This document shows positions 34,481 through 43,780 of a stretch of DNA of 64,000 nt, piece after piece. A program made the position numbers and the translations under genes. The notes beneath the pieces are model-generated. The model was not told the origin of the DNA. It saw only the letters and a program-made list of their open reading frames with translations, and ran no database searches. The stretch's first letter is position 1; every line of letters starts with the position of its first letter. The stretch lies in assembly GCA_963596435.1 (NCBI GenBank), contig CAVBMG010000006.1, positions 1 through 64,000 on the forward strand, in the 5' to 3' direction. This DNA comes from COE1 sp963596435. Its GTDB lineage: Bacteria; Bacillota; Clostridia; Lachnospirales; Lachnospiraceae.

Positions 34481-36229
34481 GTGAAAGAGAAAAAAATAAA
34501 CCCAATGGGACTTTTGCTGAAATGGGCGGGCAAAGACAGAAAGTGGATCATATTGTCTGTAGTATGCGGCTTCATCAGCGGGATTCTGGGAATCGGTGCC
34601 TATATTGGAATTTACCGGTTAATGGATGCTCTGGTGAGTGGGAGCTGTAATGGGCAGACTGTCGTGGACAATGCCATATTGATTACTACGACAGTGATTC
34701 TAAGACACATCTTTCTGGGAACTTCGGGGGTACTGTCACATAAGGGAGCCTATGGAGCGCTCTTTACTGTTCGCTGTATGGTGACAGAGCACTTATCTAA
34801 AGTTCCTTTAGGTGCATTAAATGAAAAAAGAACCGGAGACATGAAAACGGTACTGAATGAAGATATTGAGAAACTGGAGCGAGGGCTGGCGCACAATCTA
34901 CCCGAATTTGTCAGCTACTTTGTAGGACCTTTTGTCATATTTTTCTATCTGTTGTCTGTGAATGTAGAGCTGGCGCTGATTTCACTGGTTCCGCTTTTAT
35001 TTGTAATAGGAATTATGGTTCTGATGTTTGCACGCATGATGAGGGTTATGGACAGGGCAAGCGAGTCTGCCAGAAATTTTAATTCGGTTATCATCGAGTA
35101 TATTCACGGGATGAGGCTGATTAAGGCTTATAACATGGGAAGTCAGTCTTTTGTAAAGTTCAAGGCAGCAATTGATTCAGAAAATGACCTATGGAATGAA
35201 ATGTCTATAAAAACAGGCCCTTTATATGCGGCTTTTAACATTGCGCTTGAGTGCGGCATGGTGTTTCTGGTTCCCATAGGTGGAAGAATGTTTCTTAACA
35301 GTTCTATCCCAGCCAGTGTATTTCTGCTCTTTGCCTATGTAGGTTCCATGTATCTGACTGAGATACTGCCTTTGCAACAGCTTGCCATGGAGCTTGCACA
35401 GGTATTTGCCGGAGTCGGTAAGGTAAAGGAGATTCTTGACATTCCCGTGTTCGATGGGGAGAAGCCTTTTCCTGATAAGCAGGATATTACCCTGGAAGAT
35501 GTGACTTTTGCCTATGATAAGGAAAAAGAAAATGTACTGGAGTATGCCAGTATGTCTATGAAACAGGGTGAAAAGGTAGCCATTGTAGGAAAATCCGGTG
35601 CTGGCAAAAGTACGATCATACAGCTGATATCCAGATTCTATGAAGCGGATAAGGGCAATGTCTACATAGGCGGTGAGAATGTGAAGCATATCAATTATGA
35701 AGAGCTTCTCAAGCACATTGCAATCGTATTCCAGAATAATTTCATGACACCAGGTACGGTGCTGGAAAATATCAGAATGAGCAGCGATGCTTCTCTTGAA
35801 CAGGTGCGCAAAGCAGCAAAAGAAGCACAGATTGATGATTACATCATGTCTTTGCCGGAGCAGTATAATACGAAAATGGGTACGATAGCAGCCAGATTCT
35901 CCGGTGGAGAGAAGCAGCGTATCGCTATCGCCAGAGCTATTCTGAAAAATGCGCCTATCCTGATTCTGGATGAAGCGACCAGTGCTGCAGACCCTGAGAA
36001 TCAGACGCAGATTGACAAGGCAATCGCCAACCTGTGTAAGAACAAGACAGTGCTTATCGTTGCGCACAGACTTGATGTAGTAAAGATGTGTGATAAAGTA
36101 GCAGTGGTTGAGGATAGAACAATTCGTGCTTTCGGTACGCATGAAGAAGTCCTTGCAACAAACGAATACTACAAAAATGCATGGAATACATATAAGGAGG
36201 CACGAAAAGTCAGATATGAAATCGCATAA
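34481..36229 (+). CDS. ABC half-transporter, TM-NBD, YbtP-like (first of pair 1)
   Basis: 582 aa, GTG start. An N-terminal six-helix exporter-fold membrane domain (residues ~20-300) and a C-terminal ATPase with GKSGAGKST, Q-loop FQNNF, FSGGEKQRIAIARA and LILDEATSAADPEN. It pairs with the gene at 36216 (14-nt overlap) to make a heterodimer. The organisation with an ECF system and AraC regulator resembles YbtP/YbtQ and EqbK/L, exporter-fold proteins that work in siderophore import. Direction of transport cannot be read from sequence. Iron-type operator at the operon start. Confidence 0.88.
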   Translation: MKEKKINPMGLLLKWAGKDRKWIILSVVCGFISGILGIGAYIGIYRLMDALVSGSCNGQTVVDNAILITTTVILRHIFLGTSGVLSHKGAYGALFTVRCMVTEHLSKVPLGALNEKRTGDMKTVLNEDIEKLERGLAHNLPEFVSYFVGPFVIFFYLLSVNVELALISLVPLLFVIGIMVLMFARMMRVMDRASESARNFNSVIIEYIHGMRLIKAYNMGSQSFVKFKAAIDSENDLWNEMSIKTGPLYAAFNIALECGMVFLVPIGGRMFLNSSIPASVFLLFAYVGSMYLTEILPLQQLAMELAQVFAGVGKVKEILDIPVFDGEKPFPDKQDITLEDVTFAYDKEKENVLEYASMSMKQGEKVAIVGKSGAGKSTIIQLISRFYEADKGNVYIGGENVKHINYEELLKHIAIVFQNNFMTPGTVLENIRMSSDASLEQVRKAAKEAQIDDYIMSLPEQYNTKMGTIAARFSGGEKQRIAIARAILKNAPILILDEATSAADPENQTQIDKAIANLCKNKTVLIVAHRLDVVKMCDKVAVVEDRTIRAFGTHEEVLATNEYYKNAWNTYKEARKVRYEIA

Positions 36230-37907
36230 TCCATTTCGCAAAAATATAAAATTTGTTCTTGGAAGCATACTCACTGTGATAGAAGGACTGATGTCCTCTG
36301 TCGTGAATTTTGCAGTATTTATACTGGTTTTCTGGTTATTAGAAGATAATATTGACCTGAATAAAATAGATACGCTTACACTGGCAGTCGTTGTCTGCTT
36401 TGCTCTGCGTTTCCTGTTCTATGGACTTGGCTATACACTGGGGCAGATTGGTGGTGCAGCCGTTTCCAGGCAGATCAGGCTGTTTTTGGGAGACAAGTGC
36501 AAGCGGATTCCTCTTGGCAGATTTACCTCTGGTAAAGCCGGAGCCTACATCAATATTCTGACAGAGAATGTATCTAAATACGAAAGAATCCTTACGCATA
36601 AAATGCCAAACCTGATTAAAAACGGCGTCATTGCACTGATGATTATTGTCTTTGCAGGCATATTGTATTTGCCCGCAGGGCTGATTATGCTGGTGGCGGT
36701 TGCTCTTTTTATTCCTGAGCTTATGATTTCCTTTAAAATTGCAGATACCTATGGAGGCAGGAAAGCAGTTATCTATAATAATACTGTCAGCAGTGTGGTC
36801 AACTATATCACGGGAATCCAGACACTACGTGCCTATGGAATGACTGGTGTCAAGAATGAAGCCCTGACCAGGGACTTAAAGGAATTCAGCGATATCAATT
36901 ATAATTATGAGGCGAGGGGTATTCCTGTTTCATTCTTCTTCAATATTCTGCAATGGCTGACGCTTCCGGCGATTATGATAGTCAGCAGGGAACCCTGGCT
37001 TGAGGGACAGATATCCAGTGCGGATTTCATGATGCTTTGCATGGTTCCTATCCTGCTTGCCAGGATTCTGATGAGTATGGCAATAGATATCTTCAGCTTC
37101 AAGGATATGTATATTTCCAAAGAATATATTGTGAATCTTGCAAATGAGAAGGAAGAGGTACAGAATGATGAGCCATTTATGCCGGACAACTATACTATTC
37201 AGTTCCGTAATGTCTTTTTCTCCTATGAAGAAGGAAAAGAAGTGCTGTCTCATGTCAATCTGGTGATTCCAGCCGGTAAACTTACGGCAGTAGTAGGTGA
37301 TTCCGGTTCTGGTAAATCTACCATTATGAACCTTATCGGAAAATATTATGAACCCGATCAGGGTGAGATTATGATAGGAAATGTCAATATCAGAGATTAT
37401 CCATCAGAAGCAGTCCTGTCCAGAATCGCGCTGGTGGATCAGGATGTCTTTTTATTCGATGATACGGTAAGAGAGAATATCAGGCATGCAAGACCGGAGG
37501 CAACGGATCAGGAGATTGAAGAAGCGTGCAGAAAAGCTAATTGTGAAGAATTTATCAATACAATGCCAGAGGGGTACGATACCAGAATCGGCGAGAATGG
37601 AAGCTTCTTATCCGGCGGTGAAAGACAGCGTTTGTCTATTGCAAGAGCTATTTTAAGAGACAGTCCGATCATTCTGCTGGATGAAGCCACGGCTTCTCTG
37701 GATATTGAAAATGAATTAAAGGTAAAGAGGGCAATCCAGAATCTGTTACAGGAGAACAAGACTATCGTAATGATTGCCCATACATTGCCTATTATCCGAA
37801 ATGCCGATCAGATCGTTGTTGTAGATCACAGGACAGTTGCGGAAGTCGGCACTCATGATTCCCTGATTCAGAAGCAGGGAAAGTACTTTAACATGTGGAA
37901 AGTGTAA
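36216..37907 (+). CDS. ABC half-transporter, TM-NBD, YbtQ-like (second of pair 1)
   Basis: 563 aa. Six-helix membrane domain, then ATPase motifs GDSGSGKST, LSGGERQRLSIARA and ILLDEATASLDIEN. ATG 36216 lies inside the end of the previous gene, showing translational coupling; AAGGAGG is about 15 nt upstream. Much of the longer open frame upstream is a shadow of the previous gene. Its 3' end overlaps the convergent hydrolase gene by 20 nt, leaving no room for a terminator between them. Confidence 0.88.
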   Translation: MKSHNPFRKNIKFVLGSILTVIEGLMSSVVNFAVFILVFWLLEDNIDLNKIDTLTLAVVVCFALRFLFYGLGYTLGQIGGAAVSRQIRLFLGDKCKRIPLGRFTSGKAGAYINILTENVSKYERILTHKMPNLIKNGVIALMIIVFAGILYLPAGLIMLVAVALFIPELMISFKIADTYGGRKAVIYNNTVSSVVNYITGIQTLRAYGMTGVKNEALTRDLKEFSDINYNYEARGIPVSFFFNILQWLTLPAIMIVSREPWLEGQISSADFMMLCMVPILLARILMSMAIDIFSFKDMYISKEYIVNLANEKEEVQNDEPFMPDNYTIQFRNVFFSYEEGKEVLSHVNLVIPAGKLTAVVGDSGSGKSTIMNLIGKYYEPDQGEIMIGNVNIRDYPSEAVLSRIALVDQDVFLFDDTVRENIRHARPEATDQEIEEACRKANCEEFINTMPEGYDTRIGENGSFLSGGERQRLSIARAILRDSPIILLDEATASLDIENELKVKRAIQNLLQENKTIVMIAHTLPIIRNADQIVVVDHRTVAEVGTHDSLIQKQGKYFNMWKV

Positions 37908-38676
37908 CGCGGCATACTTCCTGTACCCAGAGATCCGCATCCAGCAGTAATTCTTCATGTTGAAGATCATATTCACAGATATCCGGGTTGGCAAAATACT
38001 TCTGGTAACGCTGGAGGTATTTTGCTCCCATTTTTTTCGCATAAAAGACATGAATTGTAGTGCCCGGAACCTGGATATGCTCCCCAACCTTCGTGTACAA
38101 GTCTGTACAAAATTGATTTTTCATGGATTCTTTGGAAATAAACGAGAAATCCATGCCGCTGTTTACACCCATCATATCCATAAACTTCTTCATATAGTCT
38201 GAACTGTCATTTCCCTGATTCATTTTCTTTTCAAAGACTTTCTTCAAAAGACCGCCGCCTTTTCCTGTAATCAACGGGTAGAACATAGGCATCATAATGG
38301 CTGTCTCCAGCTTCGCCAGCCACTTAGGCGCCTGATCCATATCACTGGAGCCGATGATCGCGTGGGTAATGTGAATGTTCTGGCGGCTGACCAGAAGTGA
38401 GACGAAGGAGCCGCCCAGAGAGCATCCATAGGCAGCGTAGAGTTTACCATTCAGTCGTTTTTTAATGTATGTTTCAATCTTTTCCACCTCGTCCAATTCG
38501 GAAAGAAAGGTAGAATTTTCCGTATCATCAAATCCACTGTAGCTGACTACCAATGTATAGAAATGCTCCTGCAGCTTCTCCAGTACATGTCCGAAATTGG
38601 TCTTCCAATAACAACAGGTTCCCGGAAACAGCATAATACTGGGTTTCCCGGTATCTCCAAATTCATATACCTTCAT
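37888..38676 (-). CDS. alpha/beta hydrolase within the iron-type uptake island
   Basis: 262 aa. The nucleophile elbow is GCSLGG (Ser near residue 87), with an oxyanion motif near MLFPGTCCYW and a late His in LQHEELLLD. It is cytosolic. It lies between two siderophore-type ABC pairs on the opposite strand. Its promoter (TTGACA/17 nt/TAACAT) carries the same palindrome as the ECF operon. I infer a role in processing an imported metallophore, by analogy with Fes/IroE-type esterases, but the sequence does not show substrate. AGGAG precedes the ATG. Confidence 0.82.
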   Translation of the reverse strand: MKVYEFGDTGKPSIMLFPGTCCYWKTNFGHVLEKLQEHFYTLVVSYSGFDDTENSTFLSELDEVEKIETYIKKRLNGKLYAAYGCSLGGSFVSLLVSRQNIHITHAIIGSSDMDQAPKWLAKLETAIMMPMFYPLITGKGGGLLKKVFEKKMNQGNDSSDYMKKFMDMMGVNSGMDFSFISKESMKNQFCTDLYTKVGEHIQVPGTTIHVFYAKKMGAKYLQRYQKYFANPDICEYDLQHEELLLDADLWVQEVCRVTLSTC

Positions 38677-38700
38677 AATGTGGTATGCTCCTTTTTATTC

Positions 38701-38749
38701 ATTAGTTATAACTAACCTGAATGTTAGCACCCCGGATTTGCAATGTCAA
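38701..38749 (-). promoter_or_regulatory. hydrolase promoter with iron-type palindrome (site B)
   Basis: On the minus strand: TTGACA (38749-38744), 17 nt, TAACAT (38726-38721), 4 nt, then the palindrome at 38701-38716 (ATTAGTTATAACTAAC on the plus strand). It has the same -10/operator layout as site A. Confidence 0.85.
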
Positions 38750-38824
38750 GTTTCTGTCTAAATGGATTATCCATGTCTATTTTGGTATGGATAAGGAACA
38801 AATGTCGTGATACTATAGTAAACG

Positions 38825-38840
38825 GTTAGAATAATCTAAC
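38825..38840 (+). promoter_or_regulatory. iron-type palindrome before the araC/ABC-pair-2 genes (site C)
   Basis: GTTAGAATAATCTAAC, 18 nt upstream of the araC ATG at 38859 and just after a TACTATAGT -10-like block at 38811-38819. I see no good -35, which would suit a promoter needing an activator such as the AraC protein. Confidence 0.8.
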
Positions 38841-38858
38841 AAAAATTAGGTTTATTGA

Positions 38859-39857
38859 ATGGAAGTGATAACTGGTTTGAAAGTAAACGAAATTGCAAAT
38901 CTTGGAAATAATGTGAAAACAATGATTAAAAATGAGGGTTGCACTGTCCTGATGATGAATGATGCGACGGGAGAAGGCATTATGACTGTATATCAGGTCA
39001 TGCCGGGTGTGATGATCTGTTTCTCTGATATGCATATGGAGAAATGCGATTCAGAGTTTGAATTGCAGAAGGATAAAAAGGTTCTGTGTATCGATCATTG
39101 CAGAGAAGGCAGAATTGAAATGGAGGTACAGCCCGGTGTGTTCAGTATCATGCAGGAGAATGAGCTGAGACTGGACAACAGGGAGAATCATAAGGGGACA
39201 ACGTATTATCCTCTGCGGCATTATCATGGGGTGAGTGTATTCATGGATGTGGAGGAGACGCAGAAGGCGCTGGATACTATGTTTCATGGTTTCTCTGTGG
39301 ATATCGCACAGCTGCGTATGCGGTATTGTACGCAGGATAAGCCTTATGTTATCCGCAATGATGAAGGGTTGAGCCGTATCATATCCAGCTTCTATCAAAG
39401 AAATATGGAAAGACCTGAGATATCGGCATCCAAGGAATATTACCAGATCAAAGTAGTGGAGATGCTGCTGTATCTTGAGGCAATGACGGTGGAGAACAGC
39501 AGGGAGATCAGACCTTACTATTATAAAACGCAGATGGAGAAGATCAAGGCGGTACATGCGCAGATCACAGGAGATCTCAAGACCAGATTCACCATAGAAG
39601 ATCTGTCATCCATGTACGATATGCCTGCTACGACCATGAAGAAATGCTTTAAAGACGTTTATGGAGATTCCATCTACTCCTATCAGAAAAGATACAGAGT
39701 CAATGTGGCGGCAAGTATGCTGATGCAGGATGCAAACAGAGAGATACAGGATATAGCTGCCTGTGTCGGATATGAGAATCCGGGGAAATTCTCGGTTGCT
39801 TTTCGCAGTGTGATGGGGGTATCTCCGGCAGAATACAGAATCAGGAAAGAAGGGTAA
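38859..39857 (+). CDS. AraC family regulator, YbtA/PchR-like
   Basis: 332 aa. The long N-terminal region has NDATGEGIMTVYQVMPGV, IDHCREGRIEME and LRHYHGVSVFMD, a pattern I associate with YbtA/PchR-type regulators that bind ferric siderophore in the cytoplasm. The C-terminal AraC domain includes TIEDLSSMYDMPATTMKKCFK and IAACVGYENPGKFSVAFRS. It is followed after 5 nt by the second ABC pair, which it should activate, and preceded by palindrome site C. The RBS is weak (TTAGG). Confidence 0.88.
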   Translation: MEVITGLKVNEIANLGNNVKTMIKNEGCTVLMMNDATGEGIMTVYQVMPGVMICFSDMHMEKCDSEFELQKDKKVLCIDHCREGRIEMEVQPGVFSIMQENELRLDNRENHKGTTYYPLRHYHGVSVFMDVEETQKALDTMFHGFSVDIAQLRMRYCTQDKPYVIRNDEGLSRIISSFYQRNMERPEISASKEYYQIKVVEMLLYLEAMTVENSREIRPYYYKTQMEKIKAVHAQITGDLKTRFTIEDLSSMYDMPATTMKKCFKDVYGDSIYSYQKRYRVNVAASMLMQDANREIQDIAACVGYENPGKFSVAFRSVMGVSPAEYRIRKEG

Positions 39858-39862
39858 TTGAA

Positions 39863-41659
39863 GTGAAAAAAGAAAAAGACAGCTGGTTAGGGGTGCTGCT
39901 TAGTTATACGGATGGAAGTGGGAGAAGGATGCTCCTGTCAATTATTTTATCCATCATAAGTGTTATCAGCGGACTTATCCCATATTATTGCATATACAGG
40001 GCAATAGACCTGTATATCAGAAATATCAACAATGTTCCTATACAGGATATTGTCAGATGGTGTCTCTATGCACTGTTGTTCCATGTAATTAAGATTGTGT
40101 GTTTCTCAGCATCCACCTGGATATCGCACATTGCTGCCTATCATATTCTGGAGGGGTTGAGACTCAGGCTGACAGACCGCTTCCTCAAGGCTCCGCTGGG
40201 AGATGTGGAAGGACACAGCATTGGTGAGATCAAGAGCATTATGGTGGAAAAGATCGAGAACATGGAACCGCCTATTGCGCATATGATTCCTGAGGGAAGC
40301 GGACATATATTATTGCCGGTAATCAGTATCATAGCGCTGATCGCTCTGGATTGGCGAATTGCTCTGGCGGCACTTGTAACGGTTCCATTATCCATGGTAT
40401 TCATGATTCTTACCATGGTCATAAGCGGCAAGAGCTTTACCCAGTATGATGAATCCAATGCCCATATGAACAGTACAATTGTGGAATACATAGAGGGAAT
40501 TGAAGTAATTAAGGCTTTTGGCAGAGCCGGCACTTCTTATGAGAAGTATTCTAAAGCTATTCTTGATTATAAGAAATTCGTTGTGAAATGGCTCTCATCT
40601 ACGTGGATTACCATGAAAATGACATTTGCACTGTTTCCCTCCACGCTTCTTGGAACTTTGCCGGTAGGTCTGTATCTGACCATTCACGGACAGCTTACGA
40701 TATCCCAGCTGGTGCTTGCAGTGATGCTGTCCATGTCCATGGTAACGTCTTTTGCCAAGATAGAAGTGTTCATGGAGAGCATTCGTGAGATGAAGTACAA
40801 CATAGAGAGTATTCAGGGATTGCTTGATATGCGGGAACTTTCTGAACCTTCCAGACGAGCGCAGATCACGAACCATGATATTCAATTAAAGAATGTTCAT
40901 TTCTCCTATACAGGAGAGGCAAAAGACGAAGTACTTCACGGGATTAACCTGGATATGCCCTCTGGAAGTTATACCGCGCTGGTCGGTCCAAGTGGCGGCG
41001 GTAAATCAACAGTTGCCAAGCTCATATCCAGATTCTGGGATGTGACTGGTGGTGAGATTACAATAGGTGGTGTAAATGTGAAGGATATGCCACTTGACCA
41101 GCTCTCAGAAATGGTCAGCTTCGTAACACAGGATAACTTCCTGTTCCGATGCTCCATTATGGAGAATATACGTCTCGGTAATCCGTCTGCAACTGACGAA
41201 CAGGTAAAAGAAGCTGCAAGAAAAGCCTGCTGTGAGGAATTTATTGAGAAGCTTCCACAGGGCTATGATACCCCTGCTGGTGAGGCAGGTAAGCGCTTAT
41301 CCGGTGGAGAAAAGCAGAGAATTGCCATTGCCAGAATCATGTTGAAGAATGCGCCGATTGTTATACTGGATGAGGCAACGGCTTTTACCGATCCTGAGAA
41401 TGAGGATAAACTGCAAAGAAGTATAGAAGAATTGACCAAAGGCAAGACACTGCTTGTTATTGCACACAGATTATCTACGATAACAGATGCAGATCAGATT
41501 GTTGTCTTAAAGAATGGACGCATAGAAGCAAAAGGAACACAGGAGCAGCTGCTTGAGAATTGCCCGTTGTATGAGAGAATGTGGCAGGCACATGTAGGCG
41601 CAAGACACTGGGCAGTTGGAGGTCAGAAAGGAGGCGAACCGATATGTTCAAGACAGTAA
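39863..41659 (+). CDS. ABC half-transporter, YbtP-like (first of pair 2)
   Basis: 598 aa, GTG start with AGAAGGG upstream. Six-helix exporter-fold domain, then ATPase with GPSGGGKST, FVTQDNFLF Q-loop, LSGGEKQRIAIARI and VILDEATAFTDPEN. The ATAFTDPEN Walker B variant differs from the usual ATSALD. It follows the YbtA/PchR-like regulator and overlaps the next half-transporter by 16 nt. The last ~20 residues read through that gene's ribosome site. Confidence 0.88.
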   Translation: MKKEKDSWLGVLLSYTDGSGRRMLLSIILSIISVISGLIPYYCIYRAIDLYIRNINNVPIQDIVRWCLYALLFHVIKIVCFSASTWISHIAAYHILEGLRLRLTDRFLKAPLGDVEGHSIGEIKSIMVEKIENMEPPIAHMIPEGSGHILLPVISIIALIALDWRIALAALVTVPLSMVFMILTMVISGKSFTQYDESNAHMNSTIVEYIEGIEVIKAFGRAGTSYEKYSKAILDYKKFVVKWLSSTWITMKMTFALFPSTLLGTLPVGLYLTIHGQLTISQLVLAVMLSMSMVTSFAKIEVFMESIREMKYNIESIQGLLDMRELSEPSRRAQITNHDIQLKNVHFSYTGEAKDEVLHGINLDMPSGSYTALVGPSGGGKSTVAKLISRFWDVTGGEITIGGVNVKDMPLDQLSEMVSFVTQDNFLFRCSIMENIRLGNPSATDEQVKEAARKACCEEFIEKLPQGYDTPAGEAGKRLSGGEKQRIAIARIMLKNAPIVILDEATAFTDPENEDKLQRSIEELTKGKTLLVIAHRLSTITDADQIVVLKNGRIEAKGTQEQLLENCPLYERMWQAHVGARHWAVGGQKGGEPICSRQ

Positions 41660-43407
41660 AACGAATCATTCGCTGGTGTGGAACTTTTAAGAAGAACTTA
41701 TATATTGGTTTTGTATTTTCCTTCTTCTCAGGGTGGTTCGCTGCAATGCCCGTTATATGGGCGGCATTTCTGATAGGCAGACTTGTAGAAAGTGCAGGAA
41801 GAGGAGAAACGGTCAGTACGGCATGGGTAGGCAAAAGCACAGGGATTCTGTTGCTTTTTATCTTCCTTCGATTTCTCTTTGATTATCTGAGAGCAAGATT
41901 TCAGGAGGCAATCAGCTATGAACTGATCGCCAGAGACAGACTGGCAGTAGGAGATGCGTTAAAGAGAGTATCTCTTGGATATTTCCAGAATATGAATACC
42001 AGTACAATATTAAATTCCATCACAACAGGACTTCATACCCTTGAGGGCATGGGAATCCGTATGATTGATAATTTCGTTGGCGGTTATCTGAACTTTGTGT
42101 GTATCCTTCTGTGGCTGACGTATATTAACTGGAAAGTTGGTCTGATTGCCATAGCAGGGGCTGTGCTGTCTCTTGTATTCCTTCTTGTCATTTCCAGATA
42201 CAGTACGCAGAATGCGCCAGTCCTTGCTGAGGCGAACAGAGATCTGACCGGGGCAACACTGGAGTATGCCAGAGGTCTTGCGGTTGTAAAATCTTTTGGC
42301 AGAGCAGGGGCTTCTATGGATGCCATGAGAAAAGCCTGCAGAGACAGTCGTGATATCAACCTGAAGATAGAGTGGGGCTATATTCCTTTTAATGCACTGC
42401 ATCTTCTGGCGCTGAAGACAGCAAGTGTGGCAATTTCCGTTGCAGCTTTTTATCTTGGAATTACTGGTCAGCTTGATTTTACTTCTGTGATTCTGGTGGT
42501 GCTGCTGTCATTCCATATATTCGGATCATTAGAGCCGATATCAGACTGTGCACATGTACTGGCAATCATAGATGACGCGTTGGATCATCTGGATGCACTG
42601 ACAGGAGAATCCTTTATTGATGCAGATGGCAGACAAATAAAGATTGACCATTATGATATCGAGTTCAGAAATGTTGACTTTTCCTATGGAGAGGGACAAA
42701 GCAGGAGACAGGTGCTTCAAAATGTCAGCTTCAAAATCCCTCAAAATACAGTGACTGCAATCGTAGGTCCATCGGGAAGTGGCAAATCTACCATATGTAA
42801 TCTGATCGCCAGATTCTATGATGTGGACCGCGGAAGTGTCAGCGTAGGGGGACACAATGTGAAAGAATTCACATGCGACAGCCTTTTATCCAATATATCC
42901 ATGGTATTCCAGAATGTGTATCTGTTCCATGATACCATAAGAAACAATATATGCTTTGGTAAGCCGGATGCGACGCAGGAAGAAATGATAGAAGCGGCGA
43001 AGAAAGCGTGCTGTCATGACTTCATCATGGCATTGCCGGATGGCTATGATACGGTGATCGGAGAGGGTGGAGGAAGCCTGTCCGGCGGTGAGAAGCAGCG
43101 TATCTCCATAGCAAGAGCGATATTAAAGGACGCGCCGATCATCATACTGGATGAGGCGACAGCCAGTGTCGATCCTGAGAATGAACATCTCATTCAGGCA
43201 GCAATATCTGAGCTTACCAGAGGTAAAACAATCGTAACGATTGCGCACAGACTGGCAACAATTGAACAGGCAGACCAGATTCTGGTTGTTGATGACGGAC
43301 AGATCGTCCAGAGAGGAACACACAGTCAGCTTGTGCAGGTTCCGGGAAAATATAAAGATTTCGTAGACATCAGAAGTAAATCAGAGGGGTGGCACATAAT
43401 AGGATAA
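41644..43407 (+). CDS. ABC half-transporter, YbtQ-like (second of pair 2)
   Basis: 587 aa from ATG 41644, which has AAAGGAGG 7 nt upstream; the longer frame from 41581 is a shadow of the preceding gene. Membrane domain of about six helices, then GPSGSGKST, MVFQNVYLF Q-loop, LSGGEKQRISIARA and IILDEATASVDPEN. Its membrane part starts FKTVKRIIRWCGTFKKN. Together with 39863 it forms a second heterodimer beside the iron-type operator; whether it imports or exports is unknown. Confidence 0.88.
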   Translation: MFKTVKRIIRWCGTFKKNLYIGFVFSFFSGWFAAMPVIWAAFLIGRLVESAGRGETVSTAWVGKSTGILLLFIFLRFLFDYLRARFQEAISYELIARDRLAVGDALKRVSLGYFQNMNTSTILNSITTGLHTLEGMGIRMIDNFVGGYLNFVCILLWLTYINWKVGLIAIAGAVLSLVFLLVISRYSTQNAPVLAEANRDLTGATLEYARGLAVVKSFGRAGASMDAMRKACRDSRDINLKIEWGYIPFNALHLLALKTASVAISVAAFYLGITGQLDFTSVILVVLLSFHIFGSLEPISDCAHVLAIIDDALDHLDALTGESFIDADGRQIKIDHYDIEFRNVDFSYGEGQSRRQVLQNVSFKIPQNTVTAIVGPSGSGKSTICNLIARFYDVDRGSVSVGGHNVKEFTCDSLLSNISMVFQNVYLFHDTIRNNICFGKPDATQEEMIEAAKKACCHDFIMALPDGYDTVIGEGGGSLSGGEKQRISIARAILKDAPIIILDEATASVDPENEHLIQAAISELTRGKTIVTIAHRLATIEQADQILVVDDGQIVQRGTHSQLVQVPGKYKDFVDIRSKSEGWHIIG

Positions 43408-43521
43408 AAAAACGATGAATTAATCATTTTAGATTGTTCTGTTTATATTTTCTTTAAAATTGCATATACTGATATTGTAAGGAAAGTAAGGAATCCATTA
43501 CTGCCCAAAGGAGGTCTATAT

Positions 43522-43764
43522 ATGGAATTAGCAAAAGTAACATCAAAAGGACAGGTAACGATACCTATTGAAATTCGTAAGAAACTTGGAATCAAAAATG
43601 GTGATAAAATATTGTTTGTTGAAGAATCTGGAAGAGTGTATATGATGAATTCATCTATGGATGCATTGCGTGAAGCACAAAAGGCGTTTGAAGGTGAAGC
43701 AGACAGACTTGGATTGAGGAATGATGATGATGTAATGGCAATGATTAAAGAAATTAAGATGTAA
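43522..43764 (+). CDS. SpoVT-AbrB domain protein (antitoxin-like)
   Basis: 80 aa. Swapped-hairpin AbrB domain at the N-terminus: AKVTSKGQVTIPIEIRKKLGI and KNGDKILFVEE, followed by an acidic helical tail. This form is usually the antitoxin upstream of a PIN-family toxin. No toxin follows here: the next gene (43781) is an unrelated enzyme-like protein. It may be an orphan antitoxin or a stand-alone regulator. AAAGGAGG precedes the ATG. Confidence 0.88.
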   Translation: MELAKVTSKGQVTIPIEIRKKLGIKNGDKILFVEESGRVYMMNSSMDALREAQKAFEGEADRLGLRNDDDVMAMIKEIKM

Positions 43765-43780
43765 AGGAGCTGTGAGTCAT

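Noticed and set aside
36108..36215. 36-residue extension of the second ABC half-transporter
   Set aside because: It lies wholly inside the previous gene in another frame; the coupled ATG at 36216 fits the family.
35222..36274. 350-codon minus-strand open frame
   Set aside because: Antisense shadow of the ABC half-transporter genes; its product is Cys/His/Phe-rich with no domain.
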